DNA from: Burkholderia sp. L27(2015) | Lineage (GTDB): Bacteria; Pseudomonadota; Gammaproteobacteria; Burkholderiales; Burkholderiaceae | Length of the DNA: 64,000 nt | Direction of reading: 5' to 3' | Assembly (NCBI RefSeq): GCF_009765705.1 | Contig: NZ_LMUX01000021.1 | Location: forward strand, 1,177,444 to 1,241,443 | Shown: piece by piece, positions 36,081 to 45,881 of the stretch | How positions within the stretch are numbered: the stretch's first letter is position 1 | Layout of the letters: the number at the start of each line of letters is the position of its first letter | Program-made: the position numbers and the translations under genes | The notes under the pieces: model-generated | Database searches by the model: none | What the model saw: only the letters and a program-made list of their open reading frames with translations | Told to the model about the DNA's origin: nothing

Positions 36081-36211
36081 TTGCTTGGGCTGATCGATCT
36101 CTAAAGCCGGTCCTTAGGGACTATCCTTGAGGTCGATCTTGATCGGTGGTGATTGAGTGCCCATCATCGTGAGATAAATCGGCAAGTTGAGTAGATATTC
36201 GATCGGTAAAG

Positions 36212-36256
36212 AAAAGGGAGCAGATGCTACGCCGTAGCACTGCTCCCTTTTCTTTT
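36212..36256. terminator. Strong bidirectional intrinsic terminator
   Basis: A hairpin with an 11-bp outer stem (AAAAGGGAGCA 36212-36222 with TGCTCCCTTTT 36241-36251) and a 6-bp inner stem (TGCTAC / GTAGCA) around a GCC loop. T-rich runs follow on both strands. It ends the lipoprotein unit from the left and the efflux operon from the right, whose last stop codon touches it. Confidence 0.9.
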
Positions 36257-37760
36257 ACTTGGCCGTGCTTGCCGACGCAGGCTGCGTGCTCGCCGATTCC
36301 GTCACGCTCCCCACACTACCCACGCTGGTTTGTTCCCCGCTCCATCCGCCGCCCAGGTTCTTGATCAGCAGCACTTCATTTTGTGCCACTTGCCCTTGGG
36401 CGTCTCGTTGACCTTGCTCTGCTGTCAGCAAGGTCAACTGCTGAGTCAGCAGATTTTGCTCGCTGGCCGTGCCTGCGCTGAGTTGTGCTTGTTCGCTGTT
36501 GAAGAGCAGCACATTGCGCTGATAGACGTTTTGAAACGCGCGGGCCTGATCGTTCAGATGATTGACGGACGACAAGCTATCCTCGACGTTTTGAAACGCC
36601 GTCAGTACGGCCTGCCGGTAGTCGGCGGCGTCCTGGTCGTAAGTCGCTTCGGCCTCATGCACTGCGGCAGTCCGAGCGCCGCCGTCCAGCACAGTCGCGG
36701 CGAGGTCCGGCCCCAAGGTCCAGACACGGCTGGGCAAGGTGAACAGGTGGGCCAGCGTATTCGCTTCGAAGCCGCCTTGCGCGCTCAAGTTCAGGGTCGG
36801 GAAAAACGCCGCCTTCGCCACGCCTATCCGCGCGTTCGCGGACGCTGCGGTACGCTCCGCTACGACCACGTCGGGACGCCGTTCGAGTAGCACCGACGGA
36901 ATGACAAGCGGGATATCCGGAGCCGCGTACGTATAGCTCGGCTGCGGCGCAATCGAGAAATTCGCGGGCGGCACGCCGATCAGTACGGCGATGGCATGTT
37001 CCTCCTGCTCGCGCGCGATCTTCGAGGTCTGGAGATTGGCGATCACGCTTTCGAGCGTGTCTTCCGCAATCAACAAAGTGTCGTTGGATGCAATGCCTTG
37101 TTGATAGCTGGCGCGCGTCAGGTCGAGCAAGCGCACGTCGACACGCTGTTGCTTCTCGAGCAGGTCGACGTCGATGTCGTCCTGACGCAAGGCCAGGTAA
37201 TCGGTCGCGACGCTCGCCGCGATGGACAGGCGCTCGCCGGCGAGTTGCGCATCGGTTGCCTGCAGATTCTCCTTGCCCGATTCGATTTGGCGCCGGATTC
37301 CACCCCAGAGATCAGGCTCCCAGCTCGCCGCGAGGCTTGCACTGGTGCTGTTGCGTATGCCACCGTTGGCGACCGCGCCGATGGTCGAGCCACTTGCGCT
37401 ATTGGTCTTGCTGCGGCTGCCGGAAATATCAGCCGAGACGGTCGGGAAAAGACTGGATCGGTCGGCATCGACTTCGGCCTGGGCAAAGCGATAAGCCGCT
37501 TCGGCCGCCACGATGGACTGGTTCGCCTTGAGCGACTGCTCCACGAGGTGCGTCAATTGCGGATCGTTAAAGACCAGCCACCACTGGCTATCCAGCGCGC
37601 CTTGCGGATTGGCGGCGCTGCGTTGCCAGTTTGCGCCTTCCTTGAAACCGGTCGGCAACTCGACTTTGGGCTGATGATAATCGGGGCCTATGGTGCAACC
37701 GGCGAGGAGCAGCGCTGCAGCAAGCGCGCCGCTGCGCTTCGTTAGCTTATTCATCGTCAT
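36255..37760 (-). CDS. Outer-membrane efflux lipoprotein, NodT/OprM family
   Basis: A 501-aa outer-membrane factor that forms the trimeric exit duct for the adjacent RND pumps. A lipobox (LLAGC) follows the signal peptide, so the protein is lipid-anchored. Two OEP repeats follow (about residues 65-260 and 285-470), with GASWEPDLWG-like signature SWEPDLWGGIRRQIES and RRPDVVVAERTAASANARIGVAKAAFFP. The C-terminus is Ser/Ala/Thr-rich. The ATG at 37760 overlaps the end of the upstream RND gene by 14 bp, with AGGAAGGGAG upstream. It is the last gene of a four-gene operon that ends at the bidirectional terminator. Confidence 0.93.
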   Translation of the reverse strand: MTMNKLTKRSGALAAALLLAGCTIGPDYHQPKVELPTGFKEGANWQRSAANPQGALDSQWWLVFNDPQLTHLVEQSLKANQSIVAAEAAYRFAQAEVDADRSSLFPTVSADISGSRSKTNSASGSTIGAVANGGIRNSTSASLAASWEPDLWGGIRRQIESGKENLQATDAQLAGERLSIAASVATDYLALRQDDIDVDLLEKQQRVDVRLLDLTRASYQQGIASNDTLLIAEDTLESVIANLQTSKIAREQEEHAIAVLIGVPPANFSIAPQPSYTYAAPDIPLVIPSVLLERRPDVVVAERTAASANARIGVAKAAFFPTLNLSAQGGFEANTLAHLFTLPSRVWTLGPDLAATVLDGGARTAAVHEAEATYDQDAADYRQAVLTAFQNVEDSLSSVNHLNDQARAFQNVYQRNVLLFNSEQAQLSAGTASEQNLLTQQLTLLTAEQGQRDAQGQVAQNEVLLIKNLGGGWSGEQTSVGSVGSVTESASTQPASASTAK

Positions 37761-40700
37761 GCTCCCTTCCTGCTTTCCTGCGTCTGCGCAGGCGTTGATC
37801 GGCTCGGTCGAGCCAGAGGTAAATGACGGGCGTGGTATAGAGCGTCAACATTTGGCTGAAAAGAAGGCCGCCAATGATCGCGATACCCAAGGGCTTGCGA
37901 AATTCGGCCCCGTAGCCCGAGCCGAACACCAACGGTACCGCGCCCAGCATCGCCGCGATCGTGGTCATCATGATGGGACGAAAGCGCACCAGGCACGCGC
38001 GCACGATGGCCTCTTCGGCGGATAGGTGGTTCTTGCGCTCTTCGGTAATGGCAAAGTCGATCATCATGATCGCATTTTTCTTGACGATACCGATCAGCAA
38101 AATGACACCGACCAGCGCGATGATCGTCAATTGCGTGCCGGTGAGCAGCAATGCGATCAATGCCCCCACGCCGGCCGATGGCAGCGTCGACAAGATCGTG
38201 AGCGGATGCATCAGGTCCTCGTAGAGGATGCCGAGCACGATATAGACGCACAGCACCGCCGCCAGCACCAGCAGCGGCTCGCTGGCCACCGACTGCTGGA
38301 ACACCTGCGCGGTGCCCGCAAACGACCCGGTGACGCTCGCCGGCATGCGCAATTGGGCGACTGCTGCCTCGACTTGCTGGGTCGCTTGCCCGATCGAGGC
38401 GCCCGGACTCAAGTTAAACGAAGCGGTGACCGCGGGGAACGTACCTTGGTGATTGATCGAAATGGCGGTTTTCTGGATCGTGAACGCGGCCATGGCCGAT
38501 AGCGGCACGAGCGCCTGCCCGTTGGATAGCGCAGCGGTCGCCGGCGTGCCCGCTTGGGCCGTCGAGAATCTCGATGCTGTTGCGGTGGTAGCCTGCATAC
38601 TGGATGCAGCCGACGCCGTAGTGCTCGCTGCACCGGAGCCCGCATTGGCGCCACTACCGGTTGCGCTGGGCGCTCCGGCAGGAATATAGATTGCCTTCAA
38701 CGCCGCCGGATCGGTCCAGTATTCGGGCGCCAGTTCCATCACCACGTGGTACTGGTTTGCGGCCCTGTAGATAGTCGAAACCTGCCGTTGCCCGAACGCG
38801 TCGTAAAGCCCCTGGTCGATCGAATCGAAGTTCACGCCCATGCGTGCTGCCGTGTCGCGATTGACGTTGACCGCCGCCTGCATGCTGTTGTCCTGCTGGT
38901 CGGTGTTGACATCGCTTAGCGCCGGCAGCTTTTTCATTGCATCGACGACCTTCGGGACCCACGTGTCGAGATCAGCCTGATCGTCGGCCGTCAACGTGTA
39001 CTGATACTGGGCTCCGCTTTGCCGGCCACCCACCGTGATGTCCTGAGCCGACTGTAGAAAGAGCCTCGCGCCGGGAATATTGCCCAGCGTGCGACGCAAC
39101 TGGTTGATCACTTCATCGGCGGTGGCATGGCGCACGCCGAGTGGTTTCAGCGATACGAACATCTGCGCGCTATTGATCGCGTTGTTACCGCCGACAAAGC
39201 CGCCTACCGTGTCGACGTTGGGATTGGTCAAGACGAGCTGATTGATCTTCTGGAATTTCTGCTGCATGGCGTGATACGAAATGCTTTGCGACGCTTGCAC
39301 CATGCCGATCAACCGACCCGTGTCCTCCTGCGGAAAGAAACCTTTGGGCATGAGAATAAACAGCAGCACGTTCAAGACGACCACGAGTATCGTCACGATT
39401 GCCATGAGCAACGGGTGGCGTATCACCCATCCGAGCGTGCGTTCATAGAATCGATGAAAACGCGAATCGGGATGGTCCGATCGCCCATGCTCGCGCTTCT
39501 CCCACTTTGCGCCGCTCTTGCTCTTGAACGCAATGCTGGCGAGCATCGGCGTGACCGTCAACGAGATCACCATCGACATCACGATCGCGACAGACAGCGA
39601 GATCGAAAACTCGCGGAACAGGCGCCCGACAATGCCGCCCATCAACAGCAGCGGGATAAACACAGCGATCAGCGAAATACTGATCGTCAACACTGTGAAA
39701 CCCACCTCTTGCGCGCCGGCAAGCGCGGCTTCCACGGGCGATTCGCCAAGCTCCAGATGGCGCGTGATGTTTTCGACGACCACGATGGCGTCGTCGACCA
39801 CGAACCCCGTCGAAATGGTCAACGCCATCAACGACAAATTATTCAGGCTGAAGCCCAGGAAATACATAACGCCGAAGGTGCCCAACAATGACAAAGGCAC
39901 GACGATCGCCGGCACCAACGTGGTTCGCCAGTCTCGAAAGAAGGCGAACGTGACGGCGGTCACGAGAACGATGGAAATCAGCAGCGTGATTTCGACCCCG
40001 GTCAGCGACGCCCGAATGGTCGTGGTGCGGTCCATCAGGATGCCGAGCTTGATGGTCGGCAGGATCGAAGATTCCAGAAACGGCAACGCGGCCTTCACGT
40101 TGTTGACCGTGTCGATCACGTTGGCGCCCGGCTCCTTGAACACGACCAGCAGCACCGCTGGTTTGCCGTTCGATAAACCGTAGTTCTCCAGGTTTTCGAC
40201 GTCCTGCCGCACATAGCCGAGATCGGAGATATGCACGACGTCGCCATTGTTCTGCTTGACGACGAGCGGACCGTAGTCGCTCGTGTTGTACAGCATGTCA
40301 TTGGCGCCGACGTTATACGACTGGCCGTTGGCCGACGTCCAGCCCTTGGGCAAATCGACATTGGCATTGGCGAGCGTGGTGCGGATCTGTTCGAGGCTGA
40401 TGCCATAGTGGCTGACGCGGTTCGGGTTCAGCTCGATGCGTACCGCGGGCAGGGCGCCGCCGCCCACCGTGACGTCGCCGACCCCCGGCGTCTGCAACAG
40501 CTTTTGCTGCAGCACCGTGGAAGCCGCATCGTATAACTGGCCGCGCGTGGCCGAATCGGAGGTCAGCGAGATAATCAGGATCGGCGCATCTGCCGGGTTG
40601 ACCTTGCGATACGTCGGATTGCCGTCGAGATTACTAGGCAGGTTGGAGCGCGCCGCATTGATCGCGGCCTGCACGTCGCGCGCCGCGCCATCGATGTTGC

Positions 40701-40995
40701 GGTTCAGGTCGAACTGCATGGTGATGCGCGTCGAGCCCAGCGAGCTGACCGACGTCATCTGCGTGATGCCGGAGATTTGCCCGAACTGGCGCTCGAGCGG
40801 GGTGGCCACCGAACTCGACATGGTGGTCGGGTCGGCACCGGGCAATTGCGCCGTGACGTTGATGCTCGGGAAGTCGACCTCGGGCAAGGGTGCTACGGGC
40901 AACAGCTTGAACGCCAGCATCCCCGCCAACGCAATGGCGATGGCGATCAGTATGGTCGCAACCGGGCGCCGGACGAACGGTTCTGACAGGTTCAT
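37747..40995 (-). CDS. RND multidrug efflux transporter, MdtC-like
   Basis: A 1082-aa inner-membrane proton/drug antiporter of the HAE1 RND family, second of a pair. It starts MNLSEPFVRRPVATILIAIA, as in MdtC. It has the two sets of six helices with large periplasmic loops, the conserved TM4 segment GFVVDDAIVVVENITRH with its essential Asp pair, and a final GIVKKNAIMMIDFA region. It is about 55 residues longer than usual, mainly through an Ala/Ser/Thr/Gly-rich insert at about residues 773-825 in the second periplasmic loop. MdtB and MdtC-type subunits work as a heterotrimer. It starts 6 bp after the stop of the MdtB-like gene. Confidence 0.93.
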   Translation of the reverse strand: MNLSEPFVRRPVATILIAIAIALAGMLAFKLLPVAPLPEVDFPSINVTAQLPGADPTTMSSSVATPLERQFGQISGITQMTSVSSLGSTRITMQFDLNRNIDGAARDVQAAINAARSNLPSNLDGNPTYRKVNPADAPILIISLTSDSATRGQLYDAASTVLQQKLLQTPGVGDVTVGGGALPAVRIELNPNRVSHYGISLEQIRTTLANANVDLPKGWTSANGQSYNVGANDMLYNTSDYGPLVVKQNNGDVVHISDLGYVRQDVENLENYGLSNGKPAVLLVVFKEPGANVIDTVNNVKAALPFLESSILPTIKLGILMDRTTTIRASLTGVEITLLISIVLVTAVTFAFFRDWRTTLVPAIVVPLSLLGTFGVMYFLGFSLNNLSLMALTISTGFVVDDAIVVVENITRHLELGESPVEAALAGAQEVGFTVLTISISLIAVFIPLLLMGGIVGRLFREFSISLSVAIVMSMVISLTVTPMLASIAFKSKSGAKWEKREHGRSDHPDSRFHRFYERTLGWVIRHPLLMAIVTILVVVLNVLLFILMPKGFFPQEDTGRLIGMVQASQSISYHAMQQKFQKINQLVLTNPNVDTVGGFVGGNNAINSAQMFVSLKPLGVRHATADEVINQLRRTLGNIPGARLFLQSAQDITVGGRQSGAQYQYTLTADDQADLDTWVPKVVDAMKKLPALSDVNTDQQDNSMQAAVNVNRDTAARMGVNFDSIDQGLYDAFGQRQVSTIYRAANQYHVVMELAPEYWTDPAALKAIYIPAGAPSATGSGANAGSGAASTTASAASSMQATTATASRFSTAQAGTPATAALSNGQALVPLSAMAAFTIQKTAISINHQGTFPAVTASFNLSPGASIGQATQQVEAAVAQLRMPASVTGSFAGTAQVFQQSVASEPLLVLAAVLCVYIVLGILYEDLMHPLTILSTLPSAGVGALIALLLTGTQLTIIALVGVILLIGIVKKNAIMMIDFAITEERKNHLSAEEAIVRACLVRFRPIMMTTIAAMLGAVPLVFGSGYGAEFRKPLGIAIIGGLLFSQMLTLYTTPVIYLWLDRADQRLRRRRKAGREHDDE

Positions 40996-41001
40996 CCCGG
41001 C

Positions 41002-44000
41002 TTACTCCTCGACCAGACGATCGCGCCGGCCGAAAAAGCCCTCGATGCGGTGCATCGCCAGGTAAATCACAGGGGTCGAAAAGAGCGTCAGCAACTGGCT
41101 GACCAGCAAGCCGCCGATGATCGTGATGCCCAAGGGATGGCGCAGCTCGGAACCCATGCCGGTACCGAACGCGAGCGGCACCGCGCCGAACAGCGACGCC
41201 ATCGACGTCATCAGGATAGGCCGGAAGCGCAGCTCGGCTGCGCGCCGGATCGCCACGAGCGGCGTCGCGCCTTCGTTGCGTTCCATCTCCAGCGCGAAGT
41301 CGATCATCATAATCGCGTTCTTCATCACGATACCGATCAACAGCACGATACCGATCAAGCCGATGATGTCGAACTGCGTGCCCGTGATCAGCAGTGCCAG
41401 CAGCGCACCGAGTGCGGCCGACGGCAGCGTCGAGAGGATGGTGACCGGGTGGATGAAACTTTCGTACAGTATCCCGAGCATCAGATACACGACGATGATG
41501 GCGGCGGCGACCAGGAACGCTTCGTTGGACAAGGACGACTGGAACGTCGCCGCCGACCCTTCGAGCGTGGCCTGCACCGTCGCGGGCAGTCCGATTTCCT
41601 GCTCGACTTGCGTCAGACGCGACACCGCCGCGCCCAGGGTATTGCCGGGAGCCAGGTTGAACGAGACATCGGCGTAGGGGAATTGGCCTTCGCGGTTGAT
41701 CGTCACCGGGGCTTGGATGATCTGCATCGTTGCCATGCTGGACAGCGGCGCAACGCCGCCGGAAGCCGTATCGACATAGAGCCCGTTCAACATGGTGGAG
41801 ATGTTGTCGGGATCCCTGTCGGCGGCGAGCACCACATGGTATTGATTCAACTGCGTGAAGATGGTCGACACCTGCCGCTGGCCGAACGCGTCATACAGCA
41901 CATCGTCGATGGCTTGCGGCGTGACGCCCAGGCGCGATGCTGTATCGCGGTCGAACGTCAGTTGGATCTGGTTGCCTTGTTGCGAAGCCTGGCTTTGCAC
42001 ATCGGCGAAAATCGGATCCTTTTTCAGCGCCGCGATCAGCTTGCCGGTCCATAGCGAGAGCACAACGGGATCGGTCGCCTGCAAACCCAAACGATACGTC
42101 GTGGTCGAGATCGAATCGTCGAGCGTCAGATCCTGCACCGGGTGAAGGAACAGATGCATGCCGGGCGTGTTGGCGTTCGAGTCCGACAAGCGCCGGATCA
42201 CTTCCGCGCTGCTGCTGCGATCGCCTTTGTCCTTGAGATTGATCAGGATGCTGCCCTGATTGATCGTCGGATTGGTCTGGTCGATGCCGACGAACGAAGA
42301 CAGGCTCGTGACCGCCGGGTCTTTCAGGATCTGCGTGACGAGTTGCTGTTGCTTGACCGCCATCTGCTGGAAGGAGATGGTCGGTGCGGCCTGCGAAATA
42401 CCTTCGAGCAGCCCTGTGTCCTGCTCGGGGAAAAAGCCCTTCGGCATCAGGAACAGGATCAGGAAGGTCAGCGCGGTCGTAATGGCCACCGAGATCAGCG
42501 TCAGCACGCGATGTTCCAGCACCCAGTCCAGCCCTTGCACATAGCGCCCATTGATGCGGTCGAAGAAATCGGCCTTGTGCTCGGCGTTCGCGTTGTGCGA
42601 TTTGAGCATGCGCGAGCACATCATGGGCGTGAGCGTCAAACACACGAGCGCTGATATCACGATGGCCACGGCGAGCGTAAGCGCGAATTCGCGAAACAGG
42701 CGGCCGACCACATCGCCCATGAACAGCAGCGGGATCATCACGGCGATCAGCGAGACCGACAAGGAAATGATCGTGAAGCCGATTTGCTTGGCGCCTTTGA
42801 GCGCCGCGTCGAGTGGGGTGTCGCCGGCCTCGATGTAGCGTGTGATGTTCTCGATCATCACGATCGCATCGTCGACGATGAAGCCGGTGGCGACCGTGAG
42901 CGACATCAAGGTCAGGTTGTTCAGCGAGAACCCGAGCAGATACGACACGGCGAGCGTGCCGACCAGCGTGAGCGGCACGGTGACGGCGGGAATGATCGTT
43001 GCGGGTATGTTGCGCAGGAACAGGAAAATCACCATCACGACCAGCCCGACAGCGGTGGCCAATTCGTACTGAACGTCGGTCACCGAGGCGCGGATCGTTT
43101 GCGTGCGGTCGGTCAGCACATCAACCTTCAGCGTCGCCGGCAGGCCGGCGCGCAATTGCGGCAGCAGCTTCTGGATCCGGTCAACCACATCGATCACGTT
43201 GGCGCCCGGTTGGCGCTGGATGTTCAGCACGATCGAAGGCGTGCTGTTGGTCCAGGCGGCTTGCTGGATATTCTCCGGGCCCTGGATCGAATGGGCAATT
43301 TGCGAAATGCGGATCGGCGCACCGTTCTTGTACGCGATGATCAAACTGGTGTAATCCTCGGCCGATTGCAACTGATCGTTCGCGCCTATCGAATACGATT
43401 GAACCGTGCCGTCGAGATTGCCCTTGGCCTGATTGACGTTGGCGTTGCCCAGCGCGGTACGCACATCGTCGAGCGACATGCCGAGCGAGTTCAGCGCACT
43501 CGTGTTGGTTTCGATGCGCACGGCCGGCCGCTGGCCGCCGCTGATCGTCACCAGGCCCACGCCGGAAATTTGCGAGATTTTCTGCGCCAGCCGCGTGTCG
43601 GCCAAATCCTCGATCTTCGTGAGCGGCAGTACGTCGGAGGTGAGCGACAGCGTCAGCACCGGTGCGTCGGCGGGGTTGACCTTGCTATAGACCGGCGGAT
43701 AGGGCAGGTTGGCAGGCAGGAAACTGGCCGATGCATTGATGGCTGCCTGGACCTCCTGCTCCGCCACATCGAGCGACAACGACAGGTCGAACTGCAGCGT
43801 GATGACCGAAGCGCCGTTCGAACTCGTCGAGTTCATCGTCTTCAAGCCCGGCATCTCGCCGAACTGGCGTTCGAGTGGCGACGTGATGGACGAGCTGGTC
43901 ACATCGGGGCTGGCACCCGGATATTGCGTGTAGACCTGGATCGTCGGGTAATCGACCTCGGGCAGCGCGGAAACCGGCAGCAGGTGATACGCGAGCAGGC

Positions 44001-44073
44001 CAACGAGCAGCATCGCGACCATCAACAGGGTCGTCGCGATCGGGCGTTCGATGAACGGGCGTGAAATATTCAT
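41002..44073 (-). CDS. RND multidrug efflux transporter, MdtB-like
   Basis: A 1023-aa RND transporter, partner of the following MdtC-like gene. The N-terminus MNISRPFIERPIATTLLMVAM is the MdtB signature, which is why I start at the ATG at 44073 rather than at an in-frame TTG thirty bases upstream. TM4 has GFIVDDAIVMIENITRY, with the proton-relay Asp pair, and the second half has GIVMKNAIMMIDFALEMERN. Length is normal. It begins 27 bp after the stop of the MdtA-like gene, within the same operon. Substrates in relatives include bile salts and novobiocin; the substrate here is not known. Confidence 0.94.
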   Translation of the reverse strand: MNISRPFIERPIATTLLMVAMLLVGLLAYHLLPVSALPEVDYPTIQVYTQYPGASPDVTSSSITSPLERQFGEMPGLKTMNSTSSNGASVITLQFDLSLSLDVAEQEVQAAINASASFLPANLPYPPVYSKVNPADAPVLTLSLTSDVLPLTKIEDLADTRLAQKISQISGVGLVTISGGQRPAVRIETNTSALNSLGMSLDDVRTALGNANVNQAKGNLDGTVQSYSIGANDQLQSAEDYTSLIIAYKNGAPIRISQIAHSIQGPENIQQAAWTNSTPSIVLNIQRQPGANVIDVVDRIQKLLPQLRAGLPATLKVDVLTDRTQTIRASVTDVQYELATAVGLVVMVIFLFLRNIPATIIPAVTVPLTLVGTLAVSYLLGFSLNNLTLMSLTVATGFIVDDAIVMIENITRYIEAGDTPLDAALKGAKQIGFTIISLSVSLIAVMIPLLFMGDVVGRLFREFALTLAVAIVISALVCLTLTPMMCSRMLKSHNANAEHKADFFDRINGRYVQGLDWVLEHRVLTLISVAITTALTFLILFLMPKGFFPEQDTGLLEGISQAAPTISFQQMAVKQQQLVTQILKDPAVTSLSSFVGIDQTNPTINQGSILINLKDKGDRSSSAEVIRRLSDSNANTPGMHLFLHPVQDLTLDDSISTTTYRLGLQATDPVVLSLWTGKLIAALKKDPIFADVQSQASQQGNQIQLTFDRDTASRLGVTPQAIDDVLYDAFGQRQVSTIFTQLNQYHVVLAADRDPDNISTMLNGLYVDTASGGVAPLSSMATMQIIQAPVTINREGQFPYADVSFNLAPGNTLGAAVSRLTQVEQEIGLPATVQATLEGSAATFQSSLSNEAFLVAAAIIVVYLMLGILYESFIHPVTILSTLPSAALGALLALLITGTQFDIIGLIGIVLLIGIVMKNAIMMIDFALEMERNEGATPLVAIRRAAELRFRPILMTSMASLFGAVPLAFGTGMGSELRHPLGITIIGGLLVSQLLTLFSTPVIYLAMHRIEGFFGRRDRLVEE

Positions 44074-44099
44074 GGCAGTAGCGTCGGTGACTGCATCGA

Positions 44100-45224
44100 T
44101 CAATGCGCCACGACTTTCACGAGCGAGCCAGTGTCGAGCTTGTCCGCGCCATCGGTAACTACTTGCTCGCCGGGCTTGATGCCGTTGTTGAGTATCGTGG
44201 TGTCATCCAGGTAGGACGGCCCCGATTTCACATTGCGCAGCGTCACCTTGTTGTTGGCGCCGACCACGAAGACGAAATCGCCATTCGAGCCGTGTTGAAT
44301 GGCCGCGGTGGGCACCACGGGCACCTGGTTGAGCGTATCGGCTTGCATGCGCGCATTGACGAACTGGTTAGGGAACAAGGTGTCGGCGCCGGTCGGGAAG
44401 GTCGCCTTGACCTTGACGGTGCCGGTTGCCGTGTCCACCTGGTTGTCGAGCGCGAGCAAGGTGCCGGTGGCAAGCAGATTTTTCTTGTCCCGATCGAACG
44501 CGGTCACGGGCACGGGGCCGCGCGCCATCGCTTGATGGATCTGACCGAGATAGTCTTCGGGCACGGCATAGACTACGGTGGCCGGGCTGAGTTGCGTGAT
44601 GACTGCGACGCCGGTCGTGGCGGCCGTCGTTACATAGTTGCCCGGGTCGACGAGGCGCAAGCCGACCACACCATCGACCGGCGAGGTTATCGTGCAATAG
44701 CTGACCTGCACTTGTAGATTCTTGACGTTGCCGGCGTCCGACTTCACTGTGCCTTCGTCTTCTTGTACTGTGGCGACCTGCGTGTCTAGCGTTTGCTGCG
44801 TGATCGAGCCGACTTTAATCAACTGCTGGAAGCGGACCAGATCGACCCGGGCATTGGCCAGTGCTGCCTGGTCGTGCGCGAGCGTGCCCTGCGCTTGCAG
44901 CAACTGCGCCTCCAGCGCACGCGAATCGATCGTGGCAATCACTTGCCCCGCTTTGACCCGCTGGCCTTCCTTGAAGTTGACCGTGTTCAGGATGCCATTG
45001 ACCTGGGTGACCACGGTAATGGTGCGAGTGGGGGTGACCGTGCCCAGCGCGTCAATATAGACGGGGACATTCGCCAACTTCGCAGCGACCGCGGTTACCG
45101 GTGTGGCAGGCGGCGGCGCGACCGGTTTTTTGGCGTTGTGGAAATGAAGAAATACGATCACTGCCAATACAAGCAACAGCACGACGGAGCCAGCCCATAG
45201 CCGGCTTTTCGATCTTGCCTTCAT
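44100..45224 (-). CDS. RND efflux membrane-fusion protein, MdtA-like
   Basis: A 374-aa periplasmic adaptor (HlyD/AcrA type) linking the RND pumps to the outer-membrane duct. It has an N-terminal signal anchor (SVVLLLVLAVIVFLHFHN, about residues 12-29), a lipoyl half-motif VTQVNGILNTVNFKEGQRVKAGQVIATID, a helical hairpin (about 100-165), the second lipoyl half ITSPVDGVVGLRLVDPGNYV, then beta-barrel and membrane-proximal domains. AAAGGA stands 5 bases before the ATG. It is the first gene of the mdtA-mdtB-mdtC-oprM operon. No BaeSR-like two-component pair is adjacent, unlike in E. coli. Confidence 0.93.
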   Translation of the reverse strand: MKARSKSRLWAGSVVLLLVLAVIVFLHFHNAKKPVAPPPATPVTAVAAKLANVPVYIDALGTVTPTRTITVVTQVNGILNTVNFKEGQRVKAGQVIATIDSRALEAQLLQAQGTLAHDQAALANARVDLVRFQQLIKVGSITQQTLDTQVATVQEDEGTVKSDAGNVKNLQVQVSYCTITSPVDGVVGLRLVDPGNYVTTAATTGVAVITQLSPATVVYAVPEDYLGQIHQAMARGPVPVTAFDRDKKNLLATGTLLALDNQVDTATGTVKVKATFPTGADTLFPNQFVNARMQADTLNQVPVVPTAAIQHGSNGDFVFVVGANNKVTLRNVKSGPSYLDDTTILNNGIKPGEQVVTDGADKLDTGSLVKVVAH

Positions 45225-45291
45225 ATATTCCTTTTTTGACTGTTCGCCCTAAAGACCAAGAAGCTCGGGGCGCGCAGATTAATGACAGCCG

Positions 45292-45345
45292 GTGTTCATG
45301 ATGGTTCTCATGGCCGTGCTTGTGATCGTGCTCATGATCGTGTTC
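45292..45345 (-). other. Cryptic histidine-rich reading frame (possible gene remnant)
   Basis: On the minus strand, eighteen codons read EHDHEHDHKHGHENHHEH: nine His and mostly acidic partners, the look of a metal-binding tail. The frame is open from about 45411 but has no ATG, GTG or TTG before the tract, and it runs on, out of frame, into the start of the mdtA-like gene. On the plus strand the same bases read as a Met/Val/Leu hydrophobic run, because CAT/CAC and ATG/GTG are complementary. A decayed metal-binding protein gene is my preferred reading, but it is not proven. Confidence 0.35.
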
Positions 45346-45400
45346 AAGCGCGAGAGATACCAGCCCAACCCACGGCGAGCCAGGGTTTTGGCCGATCGCG

Positions 45401-45676
45401 TCAACCCTGTTTCAGACTCCGTCTGCGGCATTGCCGGGTTTGCCGCCGTTCGCGCGAGCTCGACTGGGCCGAATGCTGGCGAAATTGAGGGGGCTCCGAT
45501 AAACAGCGCAAGACTTCGCGGCCGCGCCCCGTTAGGGACACCACGTTCGGTCTGCGTTGAGTGACCGACACGAGATCGCGATCGAGCAATGCTACGACTT
45601 CCTCAGCAATGTGGTCTATTTGCGTCGACGACGATTGCACCACCAGCAAGGCCGCGATTTCATGGAGGCTGAACAT
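45401..45676 (-). CDS. Small winged-helix-like protein, putative
   Basis: A 91-aa protein. Residues 1-60 (MFSLHEIAALLVVQSSSTQI, then IAEEVVALLDRDLVSV, then VVSLTGRGREVLRCLS) resemble a winged helix-turn-helix core of the MarR/ArsR kind: a recognition-type helix, a beta wing and the LTGRGREVL helix start. The last 25 residues are basic and Arg/Gln/Ser-rich, and may result from a changed 3' end. It lies alone upstream of the efflux operon in the same orientation, with a weak ribosome site (GGTGA), so a regulatory role for that operon is conceivable. The resemblance is pattern-based and the call is tentative. Confidence 0.5.
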   Translation of the reverse strand: MFSLHEIAALLVVQSSSTQIDHIAEEVVALLDRDLVSVTQRRPNVVSLTGRGREVLRCLSEPPQFRQHSAQSSSRERRQTRQCRRRSLKQG

Positions 45677-45881
45677 ATTTCATCACCATGAGTTGTCATG
45701 GAAGCCCATTCTAAAGCGTGAACCTGACAGTTACGGTACAGGAATATTTCAGTCTTTTACGATGTAACAGGGCTGAAACGTTTGGGGCGGCGTGAGCTGA
45801 GGGGTGTAAGTTCGCTACCTGATAGCCGCTTTTTGACTGGGCATTTTAAGAAACGTTCGGCGCGGCGGGTTTGACCCGTTC

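Noticed and set aside
42784..44064. 426-codon plus-strand frame in the MdtB-like gene
   Set aside because: Antisense to an intact RND transporter; the repeated Arg/Gln/Asp/His pattern is typical of shadow frames.
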